Counted from the first letter of the stretch, positions 46,401 through 54,789 are shown. The stretch: DNA of 64,000 bases from Betaproteobacteria bacterium (GCA_025356395.1 JANXTA010000031.1:29092-93091), one strand, 5' to 3'. The notes: generated by a model from the sequence alone, not told the origin. Numbers and translations: made by a program.

Positions 46401-46863
46401 GCAGTACTTCCTCGCCCAGCAGGCGACCTTCGGCGAGCATGTCAAGGCCAGCACGCACGGCACGCTCGGCATCGTGATCCTGCGCCTCGTCGGCAGCAAA
46501 GACAGCCAGCAGGTTGTCACCGGCGTACTGCAGGACCTTGCCGCCATGCTTCAGCACCATCGACGTGCATCGCATCAGCGCGCCGTCCATCACCTCGTGC
46601 GTTTCCTCAGGGTCCAGATACTGGCTCAGAGCGGTCGAGCCGACGATGTCCAGGAACAGGATGCTGACCGCACGCAATGCCTGTTCCGGCTGCGACGCGA
46701 GTGCCGCTTCGGGCAGTGACAGCGACTCGTGCGCGTCCAGTGCCGCGAGCTGGGCGCGCAACGGCGCCACGGCAATGTCGACGACGGCGTCGCTCAGCAG
46801 TCCCCGTTGGGCTTCGAGCGCCGCGATGGCAATTTCCAGGGGGGCGGCGGCCGGCGAGCGCAT
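43477..46863 (-). CDS. Class III cyclase-homology / AAA ATPase / TPR regulator
   Basis: A 1128-residue multidomain protein. A cyclase-homology domain (about 60-245) has the metal aspartates Asp72 (FLDIVGST) and Asp116 (YAGDNLLAVF) and the transition-state pair Asn191/Arg195 (VNIAARME). The usual purine-selecting Lys, three residues before the GD, is Gln113, so cyclase activity is uncertain. Next comes an STAND-type ATPase with GVGKS (296-300) and Walker B LQLDDLHWSD, then TPR repeats filling the C-terminal half. Such proteins act as large signal-transducing scaffolds. No DNA-binding domain is seen. It converges on the PEP-CTERM gene. Confidence 0.88.
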   Translation of the reverse strand: MRSPAAAPLEIAIAALEAQRGLLSDAVVDIAVAPLRAQLAALDAHESLSLPEAALASQPEQALRAVSILFLDIVGSTALSQYLDPEETHEVMDGALMRCTSMVLKHGGKVLQYAGDNLLAVFAADEAQDHDAERAVRAGLDMLAEGRLLGEEVLREHSYAGFAVRVGVHTGGVLLGGGVDAEGSIRGMAVNIAARMEQTAPPGALRISQDTWRHVRGVFDVETQPRIEVKGIEEPIASYLVLRAKPRAFRTTTRGIEGVATRMVGRNAELQRLQSAFERLFVQRKLEMLLVVADAGVGKSRLLYEFTDWAETRPEVYFSFHGRADPRTQNQPFGLLRDVLAWRLQISDTDTIELAKFKIEQGIAPLFVDDDGPELAQAHAHLLGHLIGLDFSDSPHLRGILDDPKQIRTRAFHAAAQAFRHFSAQGEHPIVLQLDDLHWSDDGSLEFMKHLMHVNRDVPMLLLCLTRPSLFERRPELREPAGPAQRIDLFPLDKAVSGQLARELLKRLPEIPDSLSELLIGRADGNPFYMEELVKMLIDRGALTAGAEAWSLGPDQILGDAVPPTLIGILQARLDGLPAAERMALQEASVVGMVFWEEALAALDAQAPRALPALVRRELALAHVDTSLDGVHEYGFKHQILHEVTYDTVLKRSRRTLHARAAAWFAGLTGVRAAGFLGAAAWHYERGGEPGRASEYYARAAEEARRRYAHEATLNNVAHAIRLLDGEDETTLALRWRLLDARERTYEQLGRRPEQRADLDALREMADRLGDDCRRAEVATRRSMLAYRNGDLADQESAAREGMTLAERCDDASLRLNAMRLLALALVLQGDLGAGEALTRKGLGEARVLRLPGPESRFLNTLSIIAHRRHDTVTALAASQQATALRRALGDRRNEAIGLASLGTIWLELGNFAQARSDLNESLRVLRAMGDRALEPVPTANLSQLALWEGDAALAREHAATALAIATEVQDRLFELFALWCLGNAELALRDLDAADAAYARALDLARSAKNPQDHDASAGLARVALERQDLAAAVKALAPVLAALDAGGSLDGTLDGTSIQLVCWQVLERSGDPRALPLLAQAHEALQIRAAEINDPALRNSFFTRVPPNREIVIAWAATQAAPTTER

Positions 46864-47085
46864 TCTTGCGAGGATACCCCGGCTGCCTCTGCAGGCACCG
46901 CACGCCTCTGCGCACCTTTAGGGACGGTCCGTCCACGCCCGTCACACGCTGCGTCGGCACGTCGGCATAGGCTCGTCGCACCCCTTCGGGCATCGGAGCA
47001 GTGCGGTCGACCTGTCGTAGCCGGCCTGCTTCCCGCCTGAAACCTCGGCCGTCCGCGTCTGCACCCGTCCCGGCAGATACGATTT
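46864..47085. other. Intergenic region without a supported gene
   Basis: 222 bases between the cyclase-like gene start and the DUF3597 stop. I see no open frame with coding character, no terminator with T-run and no clear promoter; it must carry the cyclase gene's promoter on the minus strand. Confidence 0.5.
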
Positions 47086-47478
47086 CTACGACTGCAGGCC
47101 AGGCGGCAGCTTGCCACCGTTGTCCGCGATCTTCTGCATGACCTGGCGATGCAGCCAGACATTCATCGATGCCGAATCGTTGGTGTCGCCGGTGAAGTGC
47201 AGCTCCTGTGCGAGCTGCTTGCGACTCGCAAGGCTGCTGTCCATTCCCACGAGCTTCATGAGGTCGACGATCGACGTCTTCCAGTTGAGTTGCTGGGGAT
47301 TTTTGCTCTGCATCTCGGCGAGAACCGCCTCGATGTCGACGGGTGGCCGCGACGCCTCGCCGGCGACCGGTACCGCGCTGCCCGGCACCGCGCTGGGTTG
47401 CGCGCTTGCCGGGTCGCTCTCGTTCGCGGGATGCGACGTCGGGAACACCTTGTGGAACAGGTCTGAAAGGATACCCAT
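47086..47478 (-). CDS. DUF3597 family protein
   Basis: A 130-residue soluble protein beginning MGILSDLFHKVFP, with a Pro/Ala/Ser-rich linker (about 15-45) and a compact helical domain: VDIEAVLAEMQSKNPQQLNWKTSIVDLMKLVGMDSSLASRKQLAQEL. This composition matches DUF3597, a LysM-domain-associated or stand-alone family of unknown function. It is transcribed away from rlpA. Confidence 0.85.
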   Translation of the reverse strand: MGILSDLFHKVFPTSHPANESDPASAQPSAVPGSAVPVAGEASRPPVDIEAVLAEMQSKNPQQLNWKTSIVDLMKLVGMDSSLASRKQLAQELHFTGDTNDSASMNVWLHRQVMQKIADNGGKLPPGLQS

Positions 47479-47593
47479 GGATAACTCCTCGTTGGTCTAG
47501 GTTGAACAGCGACTTGCATTGTCGTGATCACGGCAGCCACGCTTTGTCTGAGCAGGCCTCAAACGGCAGGCGGACCGCGCAGGGCTAACATGA

Positions 47594-47623
47594 CGGCTCG
47601 GTCCACGGTAGTGGACCGAGCCG
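47594..47623. repeat. 13-bp perfect hairpin in the rlpA leader
   Basis: CGGCTCGGTCCAC (47594-47606), GGTA loop, GTGGACCGAGCCG (47611-47623). It lies 38 bases before the rlpA ATG in the gap between divergent DUF3597 and rlpA. No T-run on either side. It may be an operator or a transcript-stabilising hairpin. Confidence 0.55.
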
Positions 47624-47661
47624 GATCAAACGGTCGGGTCACGACCCGCGAGGAGCCCTCA

Positions 47662-48108
47662 ATGCGCATCACAGGTCACGGCAGGTCGATCGTCATGGGT
47701 TGCCTGTGCATCACGTCGTTGCTCGTCGCAGGTGAAGTCCGGGCGGCAGCGGAACGCGACGCCGCCGACGGCAAGCAGCGCGGTAACGCGTCCTACTACT
47801 CGAAGCATCTGAACGGCCGCAAGACCGCGAGCGGCCAGAAATACGACCCGAGCGCCTTGACGGCGGCCCATCGCACGCTGCCGCTCGGGACGCAGGTCAA
47901 GGTCGTCAATCCGAAGAACGACAAGAGCGTCGTGGTCACGGTCAACGATCGCGGCCCGGTCCCGAAGAACCGCGTGATCGACCTGTCGGGCGCGGCTGCC
48001 AACGAACTCGGCATGAAGAAGTCGGGCGTGACCCGGGTCGAGACCCAGGTCGTTGGCAAGACCGCGTTGCCTAAGTCCGACGAACCTACGCCGCCTTCGC
48101 GACCGTGA
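47662..48108 (+). CDS. rlpA: RlpA-like septal ring protein (double-psi beta-barrel)
   Basis: A 148-residue exported protein: signal sequence to about residue 28 (VRAAA), then a double-psi barrel with GNASYYSKHLNGRKTASGQKYDP, LPLGTQVKVVN and TVNDRGPVPKNRVIDLSGAAANELGM, the RlpA signature with the catalytic Asp in NDRGP. RlpA cleaves naked glycan strands at the septum in some species. No SPOR domain, so it is a short form. GCGAGGAG precedes the ATG. It overlaps the convergent fadD by 23 bases. Confidence 0.9.
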   Translation: MRITGHGRSIVMGCLCITSLLVAGEVRAAAERDAADGKQRGNASYYSKHLNGRKTASGQKYDPSALTAAHRTLPLGTQVKVVNPKNDKSVVVTVNDRGPVPKNRVIDLSGAAANELGMKKSGVTRVETQVVGKTALPKSDEPTPPSRP

Positions 48109-49819
48109 CGGTGCGCAGCTCGCGTCGCAGGATCTTGCCGACGTTGGTCTTCGGCAGGTCGGTGCGGAACTCGACGAACTTCGGCCGCTTGTACGCGGCG
48201 AGCTGGTCCTTCGAGTAGTCGATCAGCTGCTGCTCGGTCAGCGACGGATCCCTCTTGACGACGAAGATCTTCACGACCTCGCCCGAATACTCGTCGGGGA
48301 AGCCGATCGCGGCGACCTCGAGCACGCCGGGGTGGCCGGCCATGACGTCCTCCACCTCGTTCGGATACACGTTGAACCCCGACACCAGGATCATGTCCTT
48401 CTTGCGATCGACGATCTTGGTCTGGCCCATCGCGTTCATCACGCCGATGTCGCCCGACTTGAAGAAGCCGTCGGCGTACATGACCTTGGCGGTCTCGTCG
48501 GGCCGGTTCCAGTAACCGGCCATCACCTGCGGCCCGCGGATGCAGATCTCGCCGGGTTCGCCGAGCGCCACGTCGTTGCCGTCGTCGTCGCGGATGACGA
48601 TCTCGGTCGACGGCAGCGGGAAGCCGATGGTGCCGCTATACGACGTGGCGTCGGTGGGGTTGCAGGTGGCCGACGGCGAGGTCTCGGACAGGCCGTAGCC
48701 TTCGACGATCGGACAGCCGGTCTTCTCGAACCACTTCTCGGCCACGGCCCTCTGCACCGCCATGCCGCCGCCGTTGGCGACCCGCAGATGGCTCCAGTCG
48801 ACGCTCGCGAAATCGGGGTGATGCAGCAGCGCGTTGTACAGCGTATTGACGGCCGGCAGCATCGCGACCTTATATTTCTTCAGCTCGCCGATGAAGCCCG
48901 GGATGTCGCGCGGATTGGTGATCAGCACCACCAGCGAGCCAGTCTTGACGCCGAGCATGCAGCAGACCGTCAGCGCGAAGATGTGATACAGCGGCAACGC
49001 GCAGACCACGACGATCTGTTCCTTCGGGTCGCGGTCGTGGAGGCCGGGCTGCATCCACGCTTCAGACTGCAGCACATTGGCGATGATGTTGCGATGGAGC
49101 AGCGTCGCACCCTTGGACACGCCGGTGGTGCCGCCGGTGTACTGCAGGAAGGCGACGTCGTCGGCGTTCAGCGCCACGGGCCTGAGCGTGTGCTTCGCGC
49201 CTGCTGCCAGCATGGTGTTGAAGCGGGTCGCGTTGGGAACCTCGTAGGCCGGCACCATCTTCTTCACGTTGCGCACGACGAAGTTGACGATCGGGCCTTT
49301 CGGGAAACCGAAGAGATCGCCGATCGCGGTGACGACGACATGCCGGATCTTCGTCTTCTCGACCACCTGCTCGAGCGTCGCCGCGAAGTTCTCGAGCACG
49401 ATGATGGCCTCGGCGCCCGAGTCCTTGAGCTGATGCTCGAGCTCGCGCGGCGTGTACATCGGATTGACATTGACCACGACGCAGCCGGCGCGCAGCACGC
49501 CCAGGATCGCGACCGGATACTGGAGCACGTTGGGCATCATCAGCGCGACGCGCGACCCGCGCTCGAGACCGATCGATTGCAGCCAGGCCGCGACCTGGTT
49601 CGCCATGCGATCGAGCTGGTCGTAGGTGATGCGCTTGTCCATGCAGACGAACGCGTCGCGATCGCGGTGCTGATCGATCGCCTCGTCGAACAGTTCGACG
49701 CACGAGCGATAGCGCTTCCAATCGACTTCAGCAGGAACGCCGGCCGGATAGTGCTGCACCCACGGCTTCGGTCCCCCTGCCGGCGTGCACTGCGATCCCG
49801 CCTCGACGACTGTGTTCAT
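48086..49819 (-). CDS. fadD: Long-chain fatty acid-CoA ligase
   Basis: A 577-residue ANL ligase that activates free fatty acids. It has FLQYTGGTTGVSKGATLLHRNI (P-loop), EGYGLSETSP, and KKDMILVSGFNVYPNEVEDV, the fatty-acyl-CoA signature, with Lys in PKTNVGKILRRELR. The start at 49819 is preceded by CCAGGAGACAG. FadD proteins sit at the inner membrane. Regulation is not visible; no FadR-like box was recognised. Confidence 0.95.
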   Translation of the reverse strand: MNTVVEAGSQCTPAGGPKPWVQHYPAGVPAEVDWKRYRSCVELFDEAIDQHRDRDAFVCMDKRITYDQLDRMANQVAAWLQSIGLERGSRVALMMPNVLQYPVAILGVLRAGCVVVNVNPMYTPRELEHQLKDSGAEAIIVLENFAATLEQVVEKTKIRHVVVTAIGDLFGFPKGPIVNFVVRNVKKMVPAYEVPNATRFNTMLAAGAKHTLRPVALNADDVAFLQYTGGTTGVSKGATLLHRNIIANVLQSEAWMQPGLHDRDPKEQIVVVCALPLYHIFALTVCCMLGVKTGSLVVLITNPRDIPGFIGELKKYKVAMLPAVNTLYNALLHHPDFASVDWSHLRVANGGGMAVQRAVAEKWFEKTGCPIVEGYGLSETSPSATCNPTDATSYSGTIGFPLPSTEIVIRDDDGNDVALGEPGEICIRGPQVMAGYWNRPDETAKVMYADGFFKSGDIGVMNAMGQTKIVDRKKDMILVSGFNVYPNEVEDVMAGHPGVLEVAAIGFPDEYSGEVVKIFVVKRDPSLTEQQLIDYSKDQLAAYKRPKFVEFRTDLPKTNVGKILRRELRTVTVAKAA

Positions 49820-49889
49820 GGCTGTCTCCTGGTCTCGTCGGAACGACGATAGCCTGTGTCCCGGTTCTGATTTGTTCTGCGACGAGCGG

Positions 49890-51023
49890 TCAGCGAGCCG
49901 CGCTGATGCTACCTGCTGTTCCACCGCCCAAATCGTCGAGGCGTGCGTTGCGCTCGGCGACCGGCAGACTCGCGAGCGCAGCAACCGCTCGATAGAAGCG
50001 CGGCAGGTCGCCGCGCCCGTCGGCGAGCAGCTTAGCAAAGGCCGTCACCCTCTGGGTATAGGTAGCAACCGCAGCAAGGTTCGCGTTGTTGAGGGCCTGC
50101 GCGAAGTAGCGGTCGTAGCCGTTAAAGCCGTGGAATGCACTCGAGGGATCGCGCTTGAGGGCCTCGTAGTCGCTGTGCAGGGCATCGAATTCGACACGCT
50201 TCGCGGCCCGCTTGGCCGCGGGGTCCTGGTCGGTTTCGTAGGCCGCCTCGAGCGCCTTGCGATGTCGCGTGAGCAACGCCACGAAGACCTCCTTGCGATC
50301 GACCGACAATCGATACGCCGTCGCCGCAGCGGCACCATCGTCCTCGCCCGCGAACCAGCGCTTCACGCCCTCTTCCTCGACCGCCACCGCGAACGACTCG
50401 TTGAAGGTCGTGTCGCCGGACACGTAGACCACCTGATGCGCGAGCTCGTGGAAGATCAGCCGCGCGACCTCGCCTTCGGGGAAGCCGATGAAGGTCGACA
50501 GCACCGGGTCGGTCGTGTAGCCGAGCGTCGAATAGGCCGGAATGCCGCCGACGTAAGCGTCGTCACCGGTATCGCGCAGGGTCTGTGCGTAGCGGTCCGC
50601 GTCGTCCTTGCTGTAGTAGCCGCGATACGTGACGCAGCCCACGACGGGAAAGCACCACTGCCGCAGGCGCAGCGAGAGTTCCGGCGTGGCGAACACGCTC
50701 CACACGACGTAGGGGCGCTTGAGGTCCGCGTAAGTCGTGTAGCTGCGGTTGTCGGGCAGACCGAGAGCGGTCGCCGCGAAGCGGCGCATCGCGCGCACCT
50801 TCTCGAGCCGCTGGCGCAGCGCTGCCGGCGTCGCCGGATCGTCGAGCCAGTCGTCGATCGGCCGCGCGGCCCGCAACACGTCGATGTGACCTTCGATCGA
50901 CTGCGAGTAGTAGCCGACCGTGCTGCAGGCATTCAGGCCCGCGGCGAGGCCGATCGCCACTAGCACCGCCAGCAGCGCGCCGCGCCAGGTTTTCAGAGCG
51001 GCCAGGGCCGGTCGGACCCGCAT
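49890..51023 (-). CDS. Lipoprotein zinc aminopeptidase-like protein (PF10023-type)
   Basis: A 377-residue envelope protein. After a hydrophobic signal the lipobox is LNACST (Cys at about 33). The zinc motif HELAHQVVY sits near residue 187, with NESFAVAVEEEG after it supplying a possible third ligand, as in PF10023 putative aminopeptidases. A GTG at 51026 or ATG at 51023 starts it, overlapping the upstream oxidoreductase gene. The cellular role is unknown. Confidence 0.82.
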   Translation of the reverse strand: MRVRPALAALKTWRGALLAVLVAIGLAAGLNACSTVGYYSQSIEGHIDVLRAARPIDDWLDDPATPAALRQRLEKVRAMRRFAATALGLPDNRSYTTYADLKRPYVVWSVFATPELSLRLRQWCFPVVGCVTYRGYYSKDDADRYAQTLRDTGDDAYVGGIPAYSTLGYTTDPVLSTFIGFPEGEVARLIFHELAHQVVYVSGDTTFNESFAVAVEEEGVKRWFAGEDDGAAAATAYRLSVDRKEVFVALLTRHRKALEAAYETDQDPAAKRAAKRVEFDALHSDYEALKRDPSSAFHGFNGYDRYFAQALNNANLAAVATYTQRVTAFAKLLADGRGDLPRFYRAVAALASLPVAERNARLDDLGGGTAGSISAAR

Positions 51024-53158
51024 CACGGGTTGCCGTCGATCGCGCGCTCGATCTCGACCAGGCAGTCGTAGAAGGTCGGAGCCTGGCCCATATCGGTCAA
51101 TGCCTGCCCGGTGAGTTCATTGGCATTGCGCCCGTCCTTCGCCAGCTTCTTCCACCAGATCGACAGCGCGACGACGACGCCGCGACGCGCGCGATCGGTG
51201 ACTCGCGCGCGTAGCTGCATCGCGCCGCGGTCGTTGAACACGCGGACCGTGCAGCGGTCCTCGATGCCGCGCGCGGCAGCGTCGTCCGGATGGATGTCGA
51301 GCCAGGGCTCGCCCTCGGTCGCACGCAGGCTCTCGACATTGACAAAGGTGCTGTTGAGGAAGTTGCGTGCCGGCGGCGAGATCATCGCGAGCGGATAGCG
51401 CGATGCGAGCGCGCTGCGCGTGTCCTCGTACGGCGCCGTGTACGCGGGTAGCGGATCGAGGCCGTCTGCCTCTGCGCGGGCCGAACGGAATTCGACCTTG
51501 CCCGATGCGGTCGGGAAGCCGCCGTCGCCGAAACGGGCGACGGCGGGATCGACCGACGTCAGTCGACCCCAGCCGAGTATCTTCGCCGCCTCGAAGTCCC
51601 ATGCATCCGTCGACGTCCCGGCCGCCGCGATGGTTTCGTCGTCGTCGTCGAAGCAGGCCTCGGTGTAGCCCATGCGCTTCGCGAGCAAGCTGAAGATGCG
51701 CGTGTTCGGCTTCGCTTCGCCGAGCGGTTCGATCGCGCGGTTGTTGACCATCAGGTCGTAATGGCCGTAGGGCTTGACGACGTCGAAGTGTTCGAGCTGC
51801 GTCGTCGCGGGCAGCACGATGTCCGCGTAGTCGGCCGTGTCGGTCTGGAAATGCTCGAGAACGACGGTGAAGAGATCCTCGCGCGCGAAGCCGGCGGCGA
51901 CCTTGCGCGAGTCGGGCGCGACCGCGACCGGGTTCGAGTTGTAGACGATCAGCGCCTCGATCTTCTTGAAGTCGGGGCTCTCGGCGCGCAGCAGGTCGTC
52001 GCCGATGGTGGACATGTTGATCGTGCGCGGGTCGCGACCGGCGAGCAGGTCGGGGCGCGTCAGCGCGGCCTTGTCGACGCTGCCGGCACCGGACGTCGAC
52101 AGCAACACGCCGCCCGCGGCATGGCGGAAGGCGCCGACGATCGCCGGCAGACAGGTGATGTTGCGCACGGCCATGCCACCGCCCCGCGCGCGCTGCACAC
52201 CGTAGTTGACGCGGATCAGCGCGCCGTCGCCCTGTCGCGCGGCCTCGCCGTACTGACGCGCCAACGACTCGATCGCTCCTGCCTCGATGCCGCAGATCGC
52301 GGCCACGTGCTCGGGCGTGAAGCTCGCGGCTCGTTCCTGCAACGCATCGAAGCCGATCGTGTGACGCGCGACGTAGTCGTCGTCGACCAGATCGTCGCGG
52401 ATCAGCACATGCATCAGCCCGAGCGCGAGCGCGCTGTCGGTGCCGGGCAGCAACGCGATGAGCTCGTGGCACTTCTCGGCCGTGAGCGAACGATAGGGAT
52501 CGATCGCGATCAGCCGCGCGCCGTTGCGCTTGGCTTCTTGCGCGCGGCTCCAGAAATGCAGGCTCGACGCGATCGCGTTGGCGCCCCAAAAGACGATCAG
52601 CTTCGCGTCCTGCACGCGCTCGATGTCCGTGCCCATGCGCGGACCGAGCGTGTACGCGTAGCCGACCGAGCCCGCCTCAGCGCAGATACTCCGATGCAAC
52701 CGACTGCCGCCGAGCTTGTGGAAGAAACGCTGCGCCATCGACTCGCCCTGCACGAGACCCATCGTGCCGGCATAGCTGTACGGCACGATGCGTTCGGGAT
52801 CGCGCGCGGCGATCGCGGAAAGGCGGGTTGCGATGGTGTCGAGCGCCTCGTCCCAGCCGATGCGTTCGAAGCGTCCCTCGCCCTTGGCGCCGACGCGCTT
52901 CAACGGGTGCAGCAGCCGATCGTGGTGATAGGTCCGCTCGACGTAGCGCGCGACCTTCGTGCACAGCGTTCCGGCGGTCGGTCGATGATCGGGATTGCCG
53001 GTGACGCGGATCGCGACGCCGTCGCGCACTTGGACCAGCATCGCGCAGGTGTCGGGGCAGTCGTGCGGACAGGCGGCGCGCACGAGGCGGATCGCGGGGT
53101 CGGTCGCGTCGCTGGAACGGGCGGTGACGAGGGTGGGTGCGTAGAACGAGTCGGGCAT
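51023..53158 (-). CDS. Molybdopterin-dependent oxidoreductase, single-subunit
   Basis: A 711-residue DMSO-reductase-family enzyme. The N-terminal [4Fe-4S] site is Cys30, Cys34, Cys38 and Cys66 (CPHDCPDTC and LCTK). Cofactor-binding blocks follow (YSYAGTMGLVQGESMAQ, LIVFWGANAIASS, AAAGGVLLSTSG) and a C-terminal molybdopterin-dinucleotide domain (about 590-711). A Cys in RSICAEAGSVGY may ligate the metal. No twin-arginine signal, so cytoplasmic, and no electron-transfer subunits nearby. Substrate unknown. Confidence 0.88.
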   Translation of the reverse strand: MPDSFYAPTLVTARSSDATDPAIRLVRAACPHDCPDTCAMLVQVRDGVAIRVTGNPDHRPTAGTLCTKVARYVERTYHHDRLLHPLKRVGAKGEGRFERIGWDEALDTIATRLSAIAARDPERIVPYSYAGTMGLVQGESMAQRFFHKLGGSRLHRSICAEAGSVGYAYTLGPRMGTDIERVQDAKLIVFWGANAIASSLHFWSRAQEAKRNGARLIAIDPYRSLTAEKCHELIALLPGTDSALALGLMHVLIRDDLVDDDYVARHTIGFDALQERAASFTPEHVAAICGIEAGAIESLARQYGEAARQGDGALIRVNYGVQRARGGGMAVRNITCLPAIVGAFRHAAGGVLLSTSGAGSVDKAALTRPDLLAGRDPRTINMSTIGDDLLRAESPDFKKIEALIVYNSNPVAVAPDSRKVAAGFAREDLFTVVLEHFQTDTADYADIVLPATTQLEHFDVVKPYGHYDLMVNNRAIEPLGEAKPNTRIFSLLAKRMGYTEACFDDDDETIAAAGTSTDAWDFEAAKILGWGRLTSVDPAVARFGDGGFPTASGKVEFRSARAEADGLDPLPAYTAPYEDTRSALASRYPLAMISPPARNFLNSTFVNVESLRATEGEPWLDIHPDDAAARGIEDRCTVRVFNDRGAMQLRARVTDRARRGVVVALSIWWKKLAKDGRNANELTGQALTDMGQAPTFYDCLVEIERAIDGNP

Positions 53159-53197
53159 GATGGATCGCCTGTCGAACAACGCGAAAGGATACCCCGC

Positions 53198-54343
53198 ATG
53201 GCCGGTCCACTGAGTGGCTTGAAGATCGTCGAGATGGTGGGCATCGGACCCGGGCCGTTCTGCGCGATGGTGCTCGCGGACCTCGGCGCCGAGGTGCTGC
53301 GCGTCGACCGGCCGCGTCAGCCGGGGACCGGTGCCACGGCCAACGTGCTGCCCGCGGACCCGCGCTTCGACCTGATGGCGCGCGGCCGCACCACGCTGGA
53401 GATCGACCTCAAGCAGCCCGGCACGGTGGACGACCTGATGGCGGTGATCGGCCGCGCCGATGCGCTGATCGAAGGTTTTCGGCCCGGCACGATGGAGCGT
53501 CTCGGCCTCGGACCCGATGCCTGCCTGGCCGCCAACCCGCGTCTGGTCTACGGCCGGATGACCGGTTGGGGACAGCACGGACCGCTGTCGCAGGCGGCCG
53601 GCCATGACCTCAACTACATCGCGATCTCCGGCGCCCTGCATGCGATCGGCGCGCGTGACGACAAGCCGATGGTGCCGCTCAACTACATCGGCGACTTCGG
53701 GGGTGGCGCGATGCTGCTCGCCGTCGGCGTGCTCGCCGCGCTGCTCGAGGCGAAGGGTTCGGGCAAAGGCCAGGTCGTCGACGCCGCGATGACCGACGGC
53801 GCCGCACTGCTGTCGACGATGATGTACGGCTTCGCGGCCAACGGCTGGTGGAACAACCGGCGCGGCACCAACATGCTCGACGGCGGCGCCCACTTCTACG
53901 GCACCTATTGCTGCGCCGACGGCAAGCATGTCGCGATCGGTGCCATCGAGCCGCAGTTCTACGCGACCTTGCGCGAACGCTGCGGGCTGACCGATGCGGC
54001 CTTCGACGCACAGATGGATCCCTTGGCCTGGCCCTTGCTCCAGCAGAAGCTGGAAGCCCTGTTCGTCACGAAGACCCGCGACGAATGGTGCGCGCTACTC
54101 GAGGGCAGCGACGCCTGCTTCGCGCCCGTCCTCGACTGGGACGAAGCCCCACGCCACCCTCACAACGTTGCGCGCGAGACCTTCATCACCGTCGATGGTG
54201 TCCTGCAGCCGGCCCCGGCTCCCCGCTTCAGCCGCACGCCTGCGGGCGCGCCAAGATCGATCGCCGAAAAACCCGATGCATCGACGATTCTCGAACGATG
54301 GGCCGTCGACAAGAGCGTGACGGAGCGGCTCGCGAGCGCATAA
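53198..54343 (+). CDS. CaiB/BaiF-family CoA transferase (alpha-methylacyl-CoA racemase-like)
   Basis: A 381-residue family III CoA transferase or racemase. It opens MAGPLSGLKIVEMVGIGPGPFCAMVLADLGAEVLRVDRP. The catalytic Asp is expected in QAAGHDLNYIAISGAL near residue 137, with HEV-type GAIEPQFYATLRERCGL downstream. Alpha-methylacyl-CoA racemase is the best guess for this length and motif set. AAAGGAT precedes the ATG; it is divergent from the oxidoreductase. Confidence 0.87.
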   Translation: MAGPLSGLKIVEMVGIGPGPFCAMVLADLGAEVLRVDRPRQPGTGATANVLPADPRFDLMARGRTTLEIDLKQPGTVDDLMAVIGRADALIEGFRPGTMERLGLGPDACLAANPRLVYGRMTGWGQHGPLSQAAGHDLNYIAISGALHAIGARDDKPMVPLNYIGDFGGGAMLLAVGVLAALLEAKGSGKGQVVDAAMTDGAALLSTMMYGFAANGWWNNRRGTNMLDGGAHFYGTYCCADGKHVAIGAIEPQFYATLRERCGLTDAAFDAQMDPLAWPLLQQKLEALFVTKTRDEWCALLEGSDACFAPVLDWDEAPRHPHNVARETFITVDGVLQPAPAPRFSRTPAGAPRSIAEKPDASTILERWAVDKSVTERLASA

Positions 54344-54345
54344 AA

Positions 54346-54370
54346 AAAAGCCCGGCATCGCCGGGCTTTT
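54346..54370. terminator. Bidirectional Rho-independent terminator
   Basis: AAAAGCCCGGC (54346-54356), three-base loop, GCCGGGCTTTT (54360-54370), with a further A-run before it. It serves the CoA transferase and the convergent SWIB gene. Confidence 0.9.
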
Positions 54371-54390
54371 CATGTCGGGTGAAACACTGC

Positions 54391-54789
54391 TTATTTCAGG
54401 TGACCCTGAACCAGGCGCGTCATCTCGAACATGTCGACGCGTGCCTTGCCGAAGACGACCTTGAGCTTGTCGTCGGCGTTGATGAAGCGCTTCGCTGCGG
54501 GATCCTGCAGGTTGTTCTTCTTGATGTACGCCCACAGCTTGCTCGTCACTTCGGTACGCGGCACGGCCATCGCGCCAATCACCGCAGCGAGTGCAGGGCT
54601 TGGCGTCATGGCCTTCATGAAGGCGGCGTTGGGCTTGCGTGCCGCGGCTTTCTTGGCGACGACCTTCTTGACGGCAGCCTTCTTGACGGGCACCGACTTG
54701 ACCACGGCCTTATTCACGGCGACCGCCTTCTTGACCGGCGCTTTCTTGGCAGGGGCCTTTTTTGCCACAGCCTTCTTTGCAGTAACCAT
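54391..54789 (-). CDS. SWIB/MDM2-domain protein with histone H1-like tail
   Basis: A 132-residue protein. Residues 1-53 are a lysine/alanine/proline tail of AKKAPAKKA type repeats, like bacterial H1-like proteins; residues 54-132 are a SWIB domain (AFMKAMTPSPALAAVIG, LWAYIKKNNLQDPAAKRFINADDKLKVVFG, MFEMTRLVQGHLK). In eukaryotes SWIB is part of chromatin remodellers; in bacteria such fusions are proposed nucleoid proteins. Found in many Burkholderiales; function unproven. Confidence 0.9.
   Translation of the reverse strand: MVTAKKAVAKKAPAKKAPVKKAVAVNKAVVKSVPVKKAAVKKVVAKKAAARKPNAAFMKAMTPSPALAAVIGAMAVPRTEVTSKLWAYIKKNNLQDPAAKRFINADDKLKVVFGKARVDMFEMTRLVQGHLK

Noticed and set aside
44707..46719. 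670-codon open frame on the plus strand opposite the cyclase-like gene
   Set aside because: Arg/Gln/His-rich composition and no domains; it is the antisense shadow of a GC-rich gene whose minus-strand product has clear motifs.
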